A DNA stretch of 64,000 bases. It comes from Valencia hispanica. Lineage: Eukaryota > Chordata > Actinopteri > Cyprinodontiformes > Valenciidae. The notes below the pieces were generated by a model. That model was not told where the DNA came from. It searched no databases and saw only the letters and a program-made list of their open reading frames with translations. Positions within the stretch are counted from its first letter, which is position 1. Every line of letters begins with the position of its first letter. The position numbers and the translations under genes were made by a program. Shown here one piece after another: positions 23,584-35,268 of the stretch. The stretch lies in the NCBI GenBank assembly GCA_963556495.2, contig OY747713.1, forward strand, positions 49,814,224 to 49,878,223, in the 5' to 3' direction.

Positions 23584-23820
23584 GATGTCCAAAAAATTAC
23601 CCAGTTCAAAGGTCAAATGTTGAACGTAAATATGATGTCCAAGTTGGGTCATGGTTGGACGTCCAATTAGTGGACCTAGTATGGACGTCCAAATGGCGTC
23701 CAAAAAAATTAACCAGTTCAAAGGTCAACTGTTGAACGTAAATATGACGTCCAAGTTGGGTCATGGTTGGACTTCCAAATAGTGGACCTAGTATGGACAT
23801 CGAATAGATGTCCAGAATTG
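23584..23820. repeat. 111-bp tandem repeat
   Basis: Units start at 23584 (GATGTCC), 23695 (GGCGTCC) and 23807 (GATGTCC, partial). They share AACCAGTTCAAAGGTCAA, TTGAACGTAAATATGA and AAGTTGGGTCATGGTTGGAC. The sub-motif GGACGTCC recurs within units. It forms the right subterminal part of the GACGTCC-rich element. Confidence 0.85.
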
Positions 23821-24398
23821 GTCATGGACCGACGGACCGAATATAGACATCATCTGCACGTCTATCCGACGTCCAGTGTTTATTTGGTGTGACTGTGTAT
23901 CTCTCAGGTTGGGTATCAGGCTGCCCCCTCTCGTAGTGCATCTCAGGCCCCCCACCAAATGAGGTACCTATTCCCCTCTGTCATTCCCTGCCGGTAACTG
24001 ATGCCTCTGCGCACCACTGCATTGGTGGCACTCGGTTTCCGGGGCTGGGTGCTCAGGAGGCATGCCTGTTCATCCCTGGCAGCTGTCTGGCTGGGCCTGA
24101 GGAGACCTGTGTATCGGTTGGCAAGTGTTCCTGTGTTTGCCTTTCAGCATCGTCTGCCGGTGCGACTGTTTGGGGGTCCAGTTTGGGGTCTGGGGCATCT
24201 GCGGGCTGCCCGGTGCTGTTCCTGGATAGGGGGGGCCTGGGCACGTGCTATGGGGGTGTTTTCCTTGGAGTCGGGGTGGGGCTTTGCTTTGGGTGTCTCG
24301 GTTCGGTGTGTGTTGAGAATGGACTGCCAGGTGTTGCTTTGCCTGGGGGGAGATGGGAACCTGGGCAGTGTGGGCTGCGGTGGTTGGGTACCTGTTGG

Positions 24399-26235
24399 TA
24401 GTGATGGTGAGATGAAGCCCCATGAGGCATTAAACCACTTGAGCCAATTGGTTCAAGAAAGGGTTCTGCTCACGGGGCTTCATGTGAACACAAACTCCCC
24501 TACTGGCCAGGTACATAATCACAGGCAGCTGTAGCTCATAGCCACTTAATGCGTGATGCATTAAAGTTGTAAGTCTGCTATGGTTCTTGGGAATGACTAT
24601 GAGTTCCAAAAAAAATATTTCTCTACATCAAATAGTACAAGTGTGAATAGTAAAAATAGTTTTTTAATGTATTCTGTCTGTAAATTATCCCAAAACGGTA
24701 GTATCATATGTTATGGCAGGTTGTGTAATAGTTTTTCTGTCATTTGAGGCAAAAGGCATGGGCTTAAGCAGCCAGAGAAAAGGGGAAATGCTTGTGGAAC
24801 TAGGAAGAGGGCACTAAAAATGATTGTGTAAATCATAACAAAACAGGGGTAATACATTTTTATTCAAACATAGCCGTTTCTCAACAGTTTTAGGTTTGAA
24901 GCGATTCTTTTTTCTTGTCACAACCTCACCAGCCTTCGAAAACACTCTTTCACAAGGCACAGAAGATGCTGACGTACACAAAAACACAACTGCTAGACTA
25001 TATAAATTGGGGTACAGTAATTTTTGCTTTTCCCAATACTCCAGGGGTGTTTCCAGCTTGCTAATATTTGGCTCCCACAAAGGCTCCATCCTCTCACTTA
25101 TCATTCTCCTAAATTATGACCTTATTTTGATTTCTAAAAAAAGAGGACACTTGGCACAGTCCTGAAACACTGTCATGACTGTGACCAGACTTTTGATTTT
25201 AACATATTTAAAGCATGCATTCTCTATGTGGTTAGAATGAACAGTTAAATAACAAACTTTAGATAGGCTTTCAAAAATGACTTTAAAATCTCTAGAAATT
25301 AATTAACAATAGAAATAATTACTCTTCCAAATTAGAAAATGTACCAGAAACAGTAATAGTTTGCTTTACTTGACAAAAACAAAACAAAAATCAGAAATAA
25401 CATTCTGAGAAAACAGGTATTATTTTCTTTTCAATGTAATCATAAAATTAAAAAGCAGCAGTCTCAGAAAAACAATAATGCCTGCTCCATTTTTTAGATT
25501 TTATCTTCATCCTCTTCAGTCAGTTTATAGATGAATTATTTGTTTCCATGTGGACCTATTAGATCTTTGCCACTTTTGTCACACACAGAAACACATAGCC
25601 TATGCCAGCTCTGTTTGTCTCTAAAGCTACACTTGGGCTTTAATATCTTGTAAACAGTCGCAACGCACAGCCAAGGACAAAGTGGTGCAGCGCATCAAAG
25701 CTCGCTCTCACGTCTATGGAACGGTTCAGAACCAAATACGAAAGCATCTAAACGATAGATGAGAGGAAATGTGTCGTATTGCATTCATCGCACCAATCAA
25801 TTTAAGTATGCTTATTAGTCCCCTTAAAAATTATGAAAATCCGGACATTTATATCAATCTATGAAATCCCCCCAGGACGGTTGGTCGCCCTACCCAAATC
25901 TTATCTTTCTCTCCTCACTCTCCTAAATCTTCAAACTATCTGTCTCTATACTCTCCAAACTATATAAACGCTAACCAAACTCTCCTATCCAAACCTACAC
26001 AAACCCACATTTTGAATGGAGCCTGAGGGGATATAAATTGCTGTCAAACCACTCCGCAAAATCTGAACTACTTCCTGAAGCAGTCACGTGGTACAGCCGG
26101 GGAGCGGGGCTTCAGACGTTGTTGTTTTCTGCTCCTCGCCTAAATGAAGCAGGCCTCGATACGCGCTTTGTGGAAATGCCCCCTCCACTGCTTGACACAT
26201 GCTTCGTAGCCTCGGCACACATCGTAACATCACTA
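24399..26235 (-). mobile_element. hAT element, 8-bp TSD CCTGTTGG
   Basis: The ends TAGTGATGGT and (complement) TAGTGATGTT are inverted repeats, flanked by CCTGTTGG at 24391-24398 and 26236-26243. The subterminal areas both contain GGGGCTTCA-type words. The 1.84-kb interior carries the C-terminal part of a hAT transposase on the minus strand and is otherwise decayed. It is inserted in the G-rich tail of retroelement B. Confidence 0.85.
24814..25104 (-). pseudogene. hAT transposase, C-terminal dimerisation domain
   Basis: The 96-residue stretch contains the hallmark of the hAT C-terminal dimerisation region: PLEYWEKQKLLYPNLYSLA, then SVPCERVFSKAGEV and RKKNRFKPKTVEKRLCLNKN before a natural stop. 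In hAT enzymes this is the end of a protein of roughly 600 residues, with the conserved Trp and Glu contributing to the fold and catalysis. The BED finger and RNaseH-like core are not recognisable upstream (25105-26235), so the gene is a remnant. Confidence 0.88.
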
Positions 26236-27870
26236 CCTGTTGGCTTGTAGTCAGCATTGGGGCTGTCTAGAGCTGTTGGCCGCTGTCAGCTGCTTGTTCG
26301 CTTGGCGTGCTGGCTACTGGTTTCAGAGTTACATTGTTCTTCCTACGTGGGGGTGGGGAGGTTTGGTTCAGGGTGATCAGTGGATCTGCTGTGGCATTGC
26401 TCGTTGTCCTGCCCTACTTGCAGGCACCGTTGTTCTTTGGGCTTTCATCGTGTTGTGTCCGGGGGGTGTTGGGTGATTGGGAAATTGGTGTTCGCATGGC
26501 TCAGTTGTCAGGGAGGGGGCGTAGAATTGTGGTCTCTGTATGAATGCGGGACGGTGTCGGTGGTTTTCTGCTCACTGTGCGGGAGGAGGATTGCCTGGTC
26601 TGGTGGTGTGCTCTGGTGGTGGATTGTGTTTTGCATTGTGCAGTTAGGTACTGGGTTGGATTGGTCAGGTGTTGGCGGTGGGTAATATTTGGGATCGCTG
26701 GAGATGTGGAGCTTTCCTTGCGTGTACGGCATGGCTGGGTTGTTTTGTTTTTGTTCTGTGGTCTGATCATGGTGGTTTGGTTTGTGATTTGTAGGTGGGT
26801 TGTTGATGGGGGTAGGCCCCAGAGAGGATGCACTGGTGGGTGGTTTTGGTGCGCCACTGTGCTGTGTATGGGGTGTGGTGGTTCGCATGTGTCTGGGGTG
26901 TTCATTGTGCTTGTTGTGGGCTGGGGTGGGGATGGATGCGCTGCGGGTATACTGGGGGATTATTGTAGCTGTGTGTAGCTGTATGGTAGCTGTGGGTGGC
27001 CCGATGGGGGTCGGGTCTGGCATCCTTTTTGATCACCAGTTTTGTGTGCTTAGTCCTTGGTCGGTTTATTGGTATGTTTGATTGGGTTTGGTTGTTATGT
27101 TTGCCGTTCTCTGCACAGTGCTCTGCGCTGTGTGGGACTGAAATTCGGTCAGCCCTGCGTTGGTCCGCCCGGGGCTACACGATGTCCTTCGTGTCTGCAG
27201 TGATTCCTGTGAGCTGGATTGATGGCTCCTCACACCAACTTTTGAACACTCATATAGAGAAACCTTTTATGCACCAGCGTGCTCATACACACACACACAC
27301 ACATGCACACACACACAGGTGTTGGGATTCTGGTATTTACAGATGCACTCTTGGGCTGAGGTTACCACAAATACATATTGTAATCATTGTTACCATGAGC
27401 TTTTCAGTGGCGCTATTGTTGTTTTTACATATCTATTTGTGGATTGTAGTTGTGTAGTTCTCAGTTTGCATTGTTTGGTTTATTTTATCATTGTGTTGTA
27501 TCCCTCTCTCTGTACTGCAGGTGTAGAAGCATACTAGGATGTTTACTTGTATTTTATTTGTTCCCCTTCCACTTCAATTCCCCCTGTCCCTCTTAGCTTT
27601 TTGTCCTACCTCTCTTCATCTTCTTTCATTTTTCCCCTTTATTTTCCATCTCCGTGTCCATATTATCTGGGGGAAAAAACCCACAGACATTTCTAATAAA
27701 TATTTCTTACACATACAGTATATATCAAGTGGAGTATTATAGCAAAAGCTCTAATGCGCCACTTGGGAAAGTAAATCTGTTTGGCTTCTACTTGGTACTC
27801 AGGCATCAATTATAAGTTCCTCACTGCCAGACACAACATGTTAAAAACAGGAAAAAAAAAAAAAAGAAAA

Positions 27871-29037
27871 TAGCTCCGAACAGGTGAAGAACAACTCTAA
27901 AACACTTGCATTCTTCTTACTTTCACTCTGTCTCTCACCTACTCTAATGATGATCTGTCAGAATGTGGGTGTGTAGGTCGCTGGCATTTTTATGCTAATC
28001 GAAACATAAAATTGCACGGCAACTTATAGAAACACAATGATCACTGTGATTGTTGTTTTTTATCATAAATTTGAACACTTTTATTTGGTTTGGTTTTTTG
28101 TAAACATTTTGAAACACAGCAGATACACAAGAAGAATAACCCATCTCATCCTCCTGGTAGCTTTTAGTTTGTCACCTGAAGACGCTACGGCCACAATCAA
28201 CTTAAAACCTCTCTGAGATCACCTGGTTGGGCAAACCTGAAAATCAAATCTGAAATCACCTCAGTCTTCATAGTAGCAGCTATCTGCAGCTCTGCAGAGC
28301 TGGCTCTCCCTCTCTCACCCTCACCAATTTCTAGCTGAACTTCATCTGATCCCAAGTATGAAAACGGTGAACATGAATAAGGTGTAGAAAAAATACTGAT
28401 GGGAATGCCATAAACAAGCAAAAACAGACGAGCAGACAAACTCTGTTCTATATGTCTGTGTAACTTTACTCGTTTTGAATTCACATGGGTTTAGTTAATG
28501 AAAAAAATTTCCTTTAACAACCATCTTATACACGTTAGTGTTCTCATCTTAGTGTTAAAGCGCTTTTTCTGGTACTTGAAAGTCCACCATAGTTTCTTTG
28601 GCTTGTAAGTGTAATAGTAATGTTTAACGTTACCTAGCAAGATGTTGAATCACAACATCAGTTTAACATCATAACGTTAGGCAGAAAATATAATCCCCGC
28701 TGACAAAATTATTACCAATTCCTATTTCATTTCTTTCTTTTCTTCCCCTGGAGAAAAAAACTCATTTAAACTGAGCTGCTGCTGTCTTTTCATCTTAATT
28801 TCTGACTGTCACTGTCTGTGTCTGGACTCCTGCCTCTTAGCCTATGAAGGTGGAGCTGGGTCGCTTATAAGATCGCTGTGTCTTTCAAAATAAAAGCAAG
28901 TAATAAAATATTTCATAATAAAATATTTTTCTCCTCCACGGTTCTCCATTGAGGGAAATAAGTCCCCCCGTCCCCCCTGGTTCCTACGCCCTAGGAGTAA
29001 TATCATCTGTGAAAATTATATAGTTACAACATGAACA
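27871..29037. other. Unassigned DNA
   Basis: No gene or repeat is recognised. The 95-codon minus frame at 28197-28484 has no motif. Confidence 0.4.
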
Positions 29038-29045
29038 TGAAACTA

Positions 29046-29258
29046 TTTTCAATTCAATTCAGTTTATTTATATAGCGCCAATTCCCAACAGATGTCATCT
29101 CAAGGCACTTAACAAGAAGTCATTTCAATACATTTATACAAACATTCCAATCAGTTAAAAAGTTTCCTATTTAAGGAATCCCAGCAGATTGCGTCAGTCA
29201 TTGGCGTGAGGTTGGGGCCCCGTTGATGCAGACTTTCCAACCACAGCAATCCTTCAGC
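29046..29258 (-). mobile_element. L2-type LINE 3' end, 8-bp TSD
   Basis: The reverse complement of the L2 tail: AATTCAATTCAGTTTATTTA, then the 3' UTR through GATTGCGTCAGTCATTGGCG to ATCCTTCAGC. TGAAACTA lies at 29038-29045 and 29259-29266, giving a convincing TSD and exact limits. It is 213 bp and non-coding. Confidence 0.92.
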
Positions 29259-29501
29259 TGAAACTACAGAAACAAGGGTTCAGTTTAGATGTAGTTTTGC
29301 ACACACCTGGATCATTTGTCTATCTATCATTTATCCAAAAGGTTGTTGCTATTTAGCTGGGTGCGCCATGGCTTATTTTGGGCAGGCCCAGTTTTTATTG
29401 AACCCCTTTGCATTTTTTATGTCCCTTTGTCAGTGTGTTACATACTTCTGGGTCTAATCTGCGTTTTTTGACACCCTTTATGTACATATTCATATTATAG
29501 A

Positions 29502-29640
29502 TTGGTGGCCAGAACGTTTCTTTTTGTACTCCAAAAGTAGATTGAGTCACTGTCATGATCCTGCCATGTGTCTGCTTGTGTACGTGAGTGAGGCATCTTC
29601 CTTTATAGAAGATCTTTCTAAGCACTACTGGTGCAGCTGC
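29502..29640 (+). repeat. Unnamed interspersed repeat, copy 2
   Basis: This shares TTTTTGTACTCCAAAAG and GAGGCATCTTCCTTTATA blocks with 6135-6292. The family is not recognised. Confidence 0.5.
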
Positions 29641-29704
29641 GGGTGATTAGTACTTCTAGCAGCTGCGCTGGATTCTGCTGTCAACTATTTTGATATTGTT
29701 TGTA

Positions 29705-31488
29705 GAGTTGAACTGGATACTCGGCTGAAACGAGTATCCGATACGGATAAAGCCCTTTTACCAAGTACAAGTATCATAAGAGTTAATATCTGTGCTCAGA
29801 TTGAATAAAAATTATCATTGGGTAACTGACTGTGTCTGCGTTCTGTGATAGGCTATAGTCACAGCGCGTCTTCCCTGTAAACACAGACAGATTTATTGTG
29901 TTGCTGTGTCCCGCTCTGCTCACTCACACAGAGAACACTGAGAAGAGAACAGTGTCAACAGATCTAGCGACATTTCTGACCACCCTTTCTGTGAAACTTT
30001 GTCGCCGATATTTCCTGCAGTTTAGAGACCCAGCTTGCTCCTTCCCGACGCTCAGAAAGGCTGTATGCAGCATTATCAGACGGTCGTGGCAGATGGCCGC
30101 TCCTACTGAGCCTGGTTCTGTTGGAGGTTTCTTCCTGTTAAAGGGGAGTTTTTCCTCTCCACTGTCGCTACATGCTTGCTCAGTATGAGGGATTGCTGAA
30201 GGATTGCTGTGGTTGGAAATCTGCCCAACCTCACGCCAATGACTGACGCAATCTGCTGGGATTCCTTAAATTGGAAACTTTTTAACTGATTGGAATGTTT
30301 GTATAATTGTATTGAAATGACTTCTTGTTAAGTGCCTTGAGATGACATCTGTTGTGAATTGGCGCTATATAAATAAACTGAATTGAATTGAATGTCCACT
30401 GACCAATCATAAACCTTTTTCGGTTCATTTCATCCACTCACAAACGAACTTGTTTTGTACTTCATGTTAATTCAAAAGTAAAAAATAAATCTGCATGTAT
30501 ATAAGACTGATCTTTCAATGGGAATCTGTTTGTACTACGCTGCATCGCACACCTGTGGTGCATTCAAGGATCGTTCGAAATGTATGGTGGATTCAAAAAC
30601 GTAAGCATTTAAAACTGAAAAAAAACAAAAAACACTGAAAATAATACCATAAGCAATAAACTTCTGTTTAATGGTGGTTGGCAAGAAACATTTGATGCAT
30701 GCTAAATATGCCCTACTTATTTTTACAAAGTACTAAAAACAACAACTGACACTTTCTTGCTGTATTTCATAAACAAAAAGGAAGTAGCAGTATAAAACTA
30801 TATTACAAATTAGCTAAACACACACACTCTCTCCCTCTCTGCTGGTCATCTGAGTTTTTTTTTTATACCATCAGCTGGCTCTAACCAGTTTTTTTTTACG
30901 TCACGCACTGAGTGACACTTTCTTGCTGTATTTTACAAAAAATAAAATAAAGGTAGTTGTGGTATAAATAATATTACAAATTAAGCTACACACACTCACA
31001 GACACACACATACCTGGTGTGGAAATAAAAAAATAAAACAAAATAAAACAAAAAATTATATTTAACACTGATCAGAAAAAAAAATAAAAGTTAAGAAAAG
31101 AAAGTTATGTTAAGACGAACTCTTGTTCACAACATTTTACTTCACAATTGCAACCACATGTGTTGTATTCATTGTTGCAAAACTTGTTCTGTATATAGTT
31201 TGTTTGCTATCGTGATCAAAACCATTGATCTGAAGCTCAATTCTGATGCTGTCATGTAAATAGTTTTCTAATCAGCAATAAATGTAACAATTTTTGATTG
31301 ACCCATACCAATTGCATGCTTAAAATAACATACCAGTTAAAGCCCCACCCATTTCAAGACAATCCGACCCACTTCCAGGTTAAATCCCGCCCACTTCCTG
31401 GTTAGGCCCCGCCCAGTTCGACTACAGATACAGATAATTCATATGGTTAACAGATACAGGTAATGCTGTACTCGCTGATCCCTAATTA
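29705..31488. mobile_element. Possible hAT-like relic containing an L2 tail
   Basis: The left side has GGATACTCG and CGAGTATCC as a small hairpin followed by CCGATACGGATAAAG. The right side has ACAGATACAGGTAATG and TACTCGCTGATCCCT. Such GATACGG/ACAGATAC subterminal sequence is seen in old fish hAT elements. The two ends do not form a clear inverted repeat here and no TSD is readable. The interior includes the L2 fragment 30077-30393 and AT-rich filler. Confidence 0.28.
30077..30393 (+). mobile_element. L2-type LINE 3' end fragment
   Basis: It starts at CAGACGGTCGTGGCAGATGG in the 3' UTR and runs to CTGAATTGAATTGAA. It matches the 19.5-19.84 kb copy closely, with a small deletion near GGAAATCTGCCCAACC. 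There is no coding part. Confidence 0.9.
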
Positions 31489-31977
31489 TTTGCTAGCTGC
31501 TACCAGATGTCAGTAGCTCTCTTCTGTTTTGAAAGGAAGGCCACTTAACCTCACAGTGCTTCCAAATATAGTTCGCTTCGGCACCAGGAACTTTGAGACA
31601 TTCATGGAAAATAAAATTAAACATTCTAATCCACGATCCACTCGAGGTAGAGAAACTTCCAAACTCCTGGGCTGAATTTCACCACCATCCTATCCCTGCT
31701 TGTGATTTAAATGATGTGTGTATGCCAATCAAGGATGCAGTCATAAATGTAGACACAGTACACGCTTTTGTCAAACCACTCAGAAAGCAAGTCTTTTTAC
31801 ATCCACAGCAATCCAGTTATGTCCTCCTTTAAACAGATTTGTCCTCAACAAGTCTTATGTCTAACATCATCTGCTACTCAAAACCTTGATAATTCCCTTG
31901 ATTGTGTGGATTTCTCCCAAAGTTTCATCAGAACTACCTTTAGCATGCAAGTTAGCCTAACAAATAACACAGCATGC

Positions 31978-32065
31978 TTCTTCTTCTTTGTGTTTATAAA
32001 TGGCCTGCAAACAACATCGGTGCATTACCGCCACCTACTGGTATGGAGTGTGAATCAGAGTCAAT
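31978..32065 (+). repeat. Second copy of the TTCTTCTTCTT/GCCACCTACTGG repeat
   Basis: CTTCTTCTTTGTGTTTATAA, GGTGCATTACCGCCACCTAC and GAGTGTGAATCAGAGT align with 23123-23222. This copy lacks the A-rich tail. The family is common in fish but I do not name it. Confidence 0.6.
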
Positions 32066-32090
32066 ACATTGCATGGTTAGAACCAAAGAC

Positions 32091-35079
32091 TGTAAGATAG
32101 ACGGAGCCTCTGTGAGGTCACCCGTAGGTTAAGAGCTGAAATGAAGGCCGGGCCAAGCCCATGGCGCCGGGCCCATGTGGGACTGTGACAGCTACAGAAG
32201 GTTGATTTTATGACTGGTGAAGTATTTCTGTTTATTTGGCCATATGTTCTAGAGTGAAATCCCTATTGACATACCCCATGGTTTTTAGTTTTCTCCACAG
32301 TTCTATCTGTTTGTTGGGAATTTTAAAGAGTTATCGAGGTCATACTCTTTAACAAAGCTACCAGGACCTTTTGAAGGACATGAAACATTCTCCACTAAAC
32401 TTAACAATAGCATTTTTTAAATACCAAACCCACTTGGTGTGTTTATTGCCAGAATGCCCAGTTTTGCCAATGCACATGGTTTCAAGTTAATGGTCCCAGG
32501 ACCTTTTAGCAAACTCCAGTTTACAGTTGTGATGGTAAAACAGGAAAAGGCTGTTCCTGACATACCTCCTAAACATCTGGTTTGCATATAGACTAGAATA
32601 TTTATTGGTGACAAAAGATGCCACTCTTTGTAATTGTTCTCTTGCTACTTTGGATATATTTTTACTTCACTCATCATCCTGTCAAACGTGTGTGGTGCCA
32701 GTGATCAACTCTGGTCTTTAGTCTGCCTTTTTTGTCACATTTCCAGTTGCTTTCATTTTTTGGTAAATTATTGCTCTGAGAACAAGTTCAGGCAAAGCAC
32801 TATTTTATGGTGACAATTTCCTTATATATGAAAGTCACTCAAATCACCATTACTTGAATGGGATGTTGTCTCAGCTTTCACATTTTGAAGATTTGCTTAG
32901 AAAAATTTGCCTTTTTGCCATGCAATCTTTATACACCAGGAAATATTAAGTTTTAGTAATTTAAACTTCTTAGACACCAATTAATTTAAGAAAAGCAAAG
33001 TATAATTGATTAAAATCCTTAAACTGCATTAAATTCATAGGAACAGTTAGAGGCGTCATTAGTTATTGTACCACTGATGTGTACCTATAAGTTGAAAGAA
33101 AAAGTTCTTTGTGTAGGATTTTTTTCTATACTGAATGACAATTTTTAAGTAGGATAATATTTTGCTGCATTGAAAGATTCATTTATTTTTAAAGTTTGTA
33201 CATACAGTATACATACATATGTACCTATGATGAACATTCCAGACCTCTCTCATCTTTTGGTGTACCTTTAATAATGAAAACAAGTACCCAAAACAGAGAA
33301 TTTGCTTACAAAGATCCAAAAGAAAAGAAAGCCAAAAGTTTAAGACACTAGCATTATAATAATGTACAACCAATTAGTGTTTTCTTTTATTAAAAATAAT
33401 AATCTCTTTTATTGTTTTTTTTTGTGCAACCATCTGCCCAGTGAGCGTGCCAAGCTTCTGGGATATTTTCAGACTCACTTTAAAATCATGATTAACACAA
33501 AGAATTAGTGGCCATACTCAGTGGTTCACATGCCATTTATCATCATCGTCCCTGTTGACTTATCCATATCTTCCTTTGTTGGTGTGTATTTTAAACAATG
33601 TAAACTGTATTTAAACCAATTATATGATATTGTCATATTCAACTGACACTGAATATGACATCAACAGATGTTAGGTAAAATTGCTATGTGGACACTTATC
33701 AAGCATTATTTTATACTTGAAAAGTCCGGATCTAATTGACTTAAAGGAATATGCAGAGGCAATATTTTCCCACAAACAAATGTTTTTGTTTTCTTTCCAG
33801 GAGAGTTAATGTTTTAAAATAGGCCTGTATCGGTAAGAGCCACTGAAGGGGTGCACTGTAAAGTGAAAGCTGATGGCCAGTCAGGACTGGTGTGAGGATT
33901 TGAAACAAAGGTTTTTGTCAGTCATTTTGAATCACAGGGTCAAGAAAATCCCGTCATAATCTATTTCTACCTGTCAATTTTTAAATATGATAGTATTTTA
34001 ACACATATTCAATGATATTTATTTTATGTCTATTTTAAATAATATTTAGTCCAAACAAGCTGAACAGAGAACTACATGTAAAAAATGTAATAAGCAACAG
34101 TAGCATTATATCCATGTGGTAGGCATGTGTTTGACTTGGTCAAGACGAATTTACAGCAGGAACAGCCACTCTGCCCTCAGGACTAGCCTAATTACAATAA
34201 GCATATGCACCGATTTACAGTTTCAGTGGTGGCCCTGCACCGGTCCAATTAGAAAAACACACTCGCCCAAACCCGTTATCCATGGTTATTGCCATACCAA
34301 CGTGGCAGCGATCCACACACTGACACAACACAGTAACTATATAGCTGTCATGGCCTTCCTGCTGTGTGTCGGTTTGTTAAAATGTGAGACATCTTATTGT
34401 ACACATTGATGTTCACGCTGGAGGAAAATGTGCATCCAATGTGACATTTTTGCCCATATATGATTTTTAGGACCGTTTGAACAGCACAATTCTATTTTTC
34501 TCAAACCCGATAGGTTATGTGGTCTGCAAGTGAAGTCTTTTCCAGGGTTAAGATTAAAGATAGACACGGGTATGCAAATAAGACTAAGGTTAAAAAATTT
34601 TTTTTTAATTAATCCAGACACAAACTCAGATCCTCCTGTTTATATAGGATCAGAGTGCTTTCGTCTATGCACAGAGCGGCTGACAGCGCCAAGGTCGTGC
34701 AGTGTGAAATGTACTTCATTTATTTAGAACATCTGTAGTGTTTTGGTGGAATTTTCTTTAACGAAAAGTGGATTATGGAATGTTTTGAAAACATCTGAAG
34801 TTTTAGTTTTATTCCTCTCAGAAAGTGGCTCAGTATTGTCAATTTTAATTTGTAACTTTATCACGGATTGTTTCAGCCGCCACAAATGAAAAATGGATTT
34901 TAACAAGAAATCAGAATTGAGCATTTAACCTGCAATGAGAACATAGCAGTGCTGCTGCTGCTCCTCTCAGTAAGCAGGGCTAGAGTTTACCTGCTCATAC
35001 TGTGTGAATAAATCTTTTAAGATGCGATTCACATTCGTATTTACGCAGCTAATCAATCGATATTTGTGCTATATTTTAA
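32091..35079. other. Unassigned DNA, probably unique
   Basis: There are no transposon ends, tandem arrays or protein motifs in this 3-kb stretch. Frames of 64-97 codons are unconvincing. If the window holds conserved non-coding host sequence, this is one of the better places to look. Confidence 0.4.
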
Positions 35080-35268
35080 GCATCCAGTGCAGACTGTGAA
35101 AGAGACTTTAGTTTAATGAATTGTATCAAAACAGCATCGAGAAATCGTCTTGAAATGGACAATTTGGATCAGTTGATGCGCAAAAAGTCAAAGCTGCAAG
35201 CAGATGAGGCCATCAACCTGGAGAACGTGTACAACTACTGGATACGTAAGAAGGATAGATGGAAATAA
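35080..35268 (+). pseudogene. hAT-type C-terminal dimerisation exon
   Basis: Read from 35080 without an ATG, this gives ASSADCERDFSLMNCIKTAS, then RNRLEMDNLDQLM and a natural TAA at 35266-35268, 62 residues in all. The pattern C-E-R-x-F-S-L-M-N-x-I-K-T followed by RNRL matches the hAT C-terminal region found in ZNF862/KIAA1586-like proteins and their parent transposons. A pyrimidine-poor TTTTAAG directly precedes it and could be a 3' splice site. No upstream coding exon was identified. It is more likely a transposon remnant than a host gene, but the frame is uninterrupted. Confidence 0.6.

Larger units (their letters stand above)
21143..23877. mobile_element. GACGTCC-rich element, CACTA/EnSpm-like candidate
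   Basis: The left side (21143-21373, then 22504-22560) carries tandem units of about 92-104 bp containing TAACGCCAGGTGAC and CATCTACTGCACGTCTAATG. The right side (23584-23820) carries units of about 111 bp rich in TGGACGTCC. The ends read CACTGCG and GTCCAGTG, compatible with CACTG-type termini, and subterminal repeats suit CACTA elements. No transposase is present and the outer TSD does not match, so class and limits are tentative. It hosts insertions at 21374-22487 and about 23121-23255. Confidence 0.4.
23890..27867 (+). mobile_element. Retroelement tail B, polyadenylated, interrupted by a hAT element
   Basis: The sense strand is G/T-rich (GGGCTGGGTGCTCAGGAGG near 24042; long GT-biased stretch 26250-27070), followed by CACCAACTTTTGAACACTC, a CA microsatellite near 27290-27317, and a 3' end GCCAGACACAACATG with an A run at 27852-27865. 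The end is an inverted copy of A (21.4-22.1 kb). The series is broken at 24399-26235 by a hAT element with a clean 8-bp duplication. It is probably an L1-type LINE 3' region without ORF2. Frames of 90-177 codons here are not backed by any motif. Confidence 0.65.

Noticed and set aside
21143..23877. Confident CACTA element
   Set aside because: The CACTG-type ends differ beyond the first bases and the outer TSD does not match, so I kept it only as a candidate.
24001..24534. 177-codon frame
   Set aside because: It runs through the G-rich tail of retroelement B and across the hAT left end at 24399, so it cannot be one gene.
26380..27457. Several frames of 90-171 codons on both strands
   Set aside because: G/T-biased retroelement tail. 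The peptides are low-complexity (Trp/Val/Gly or Thr/Pro/His) without domains.
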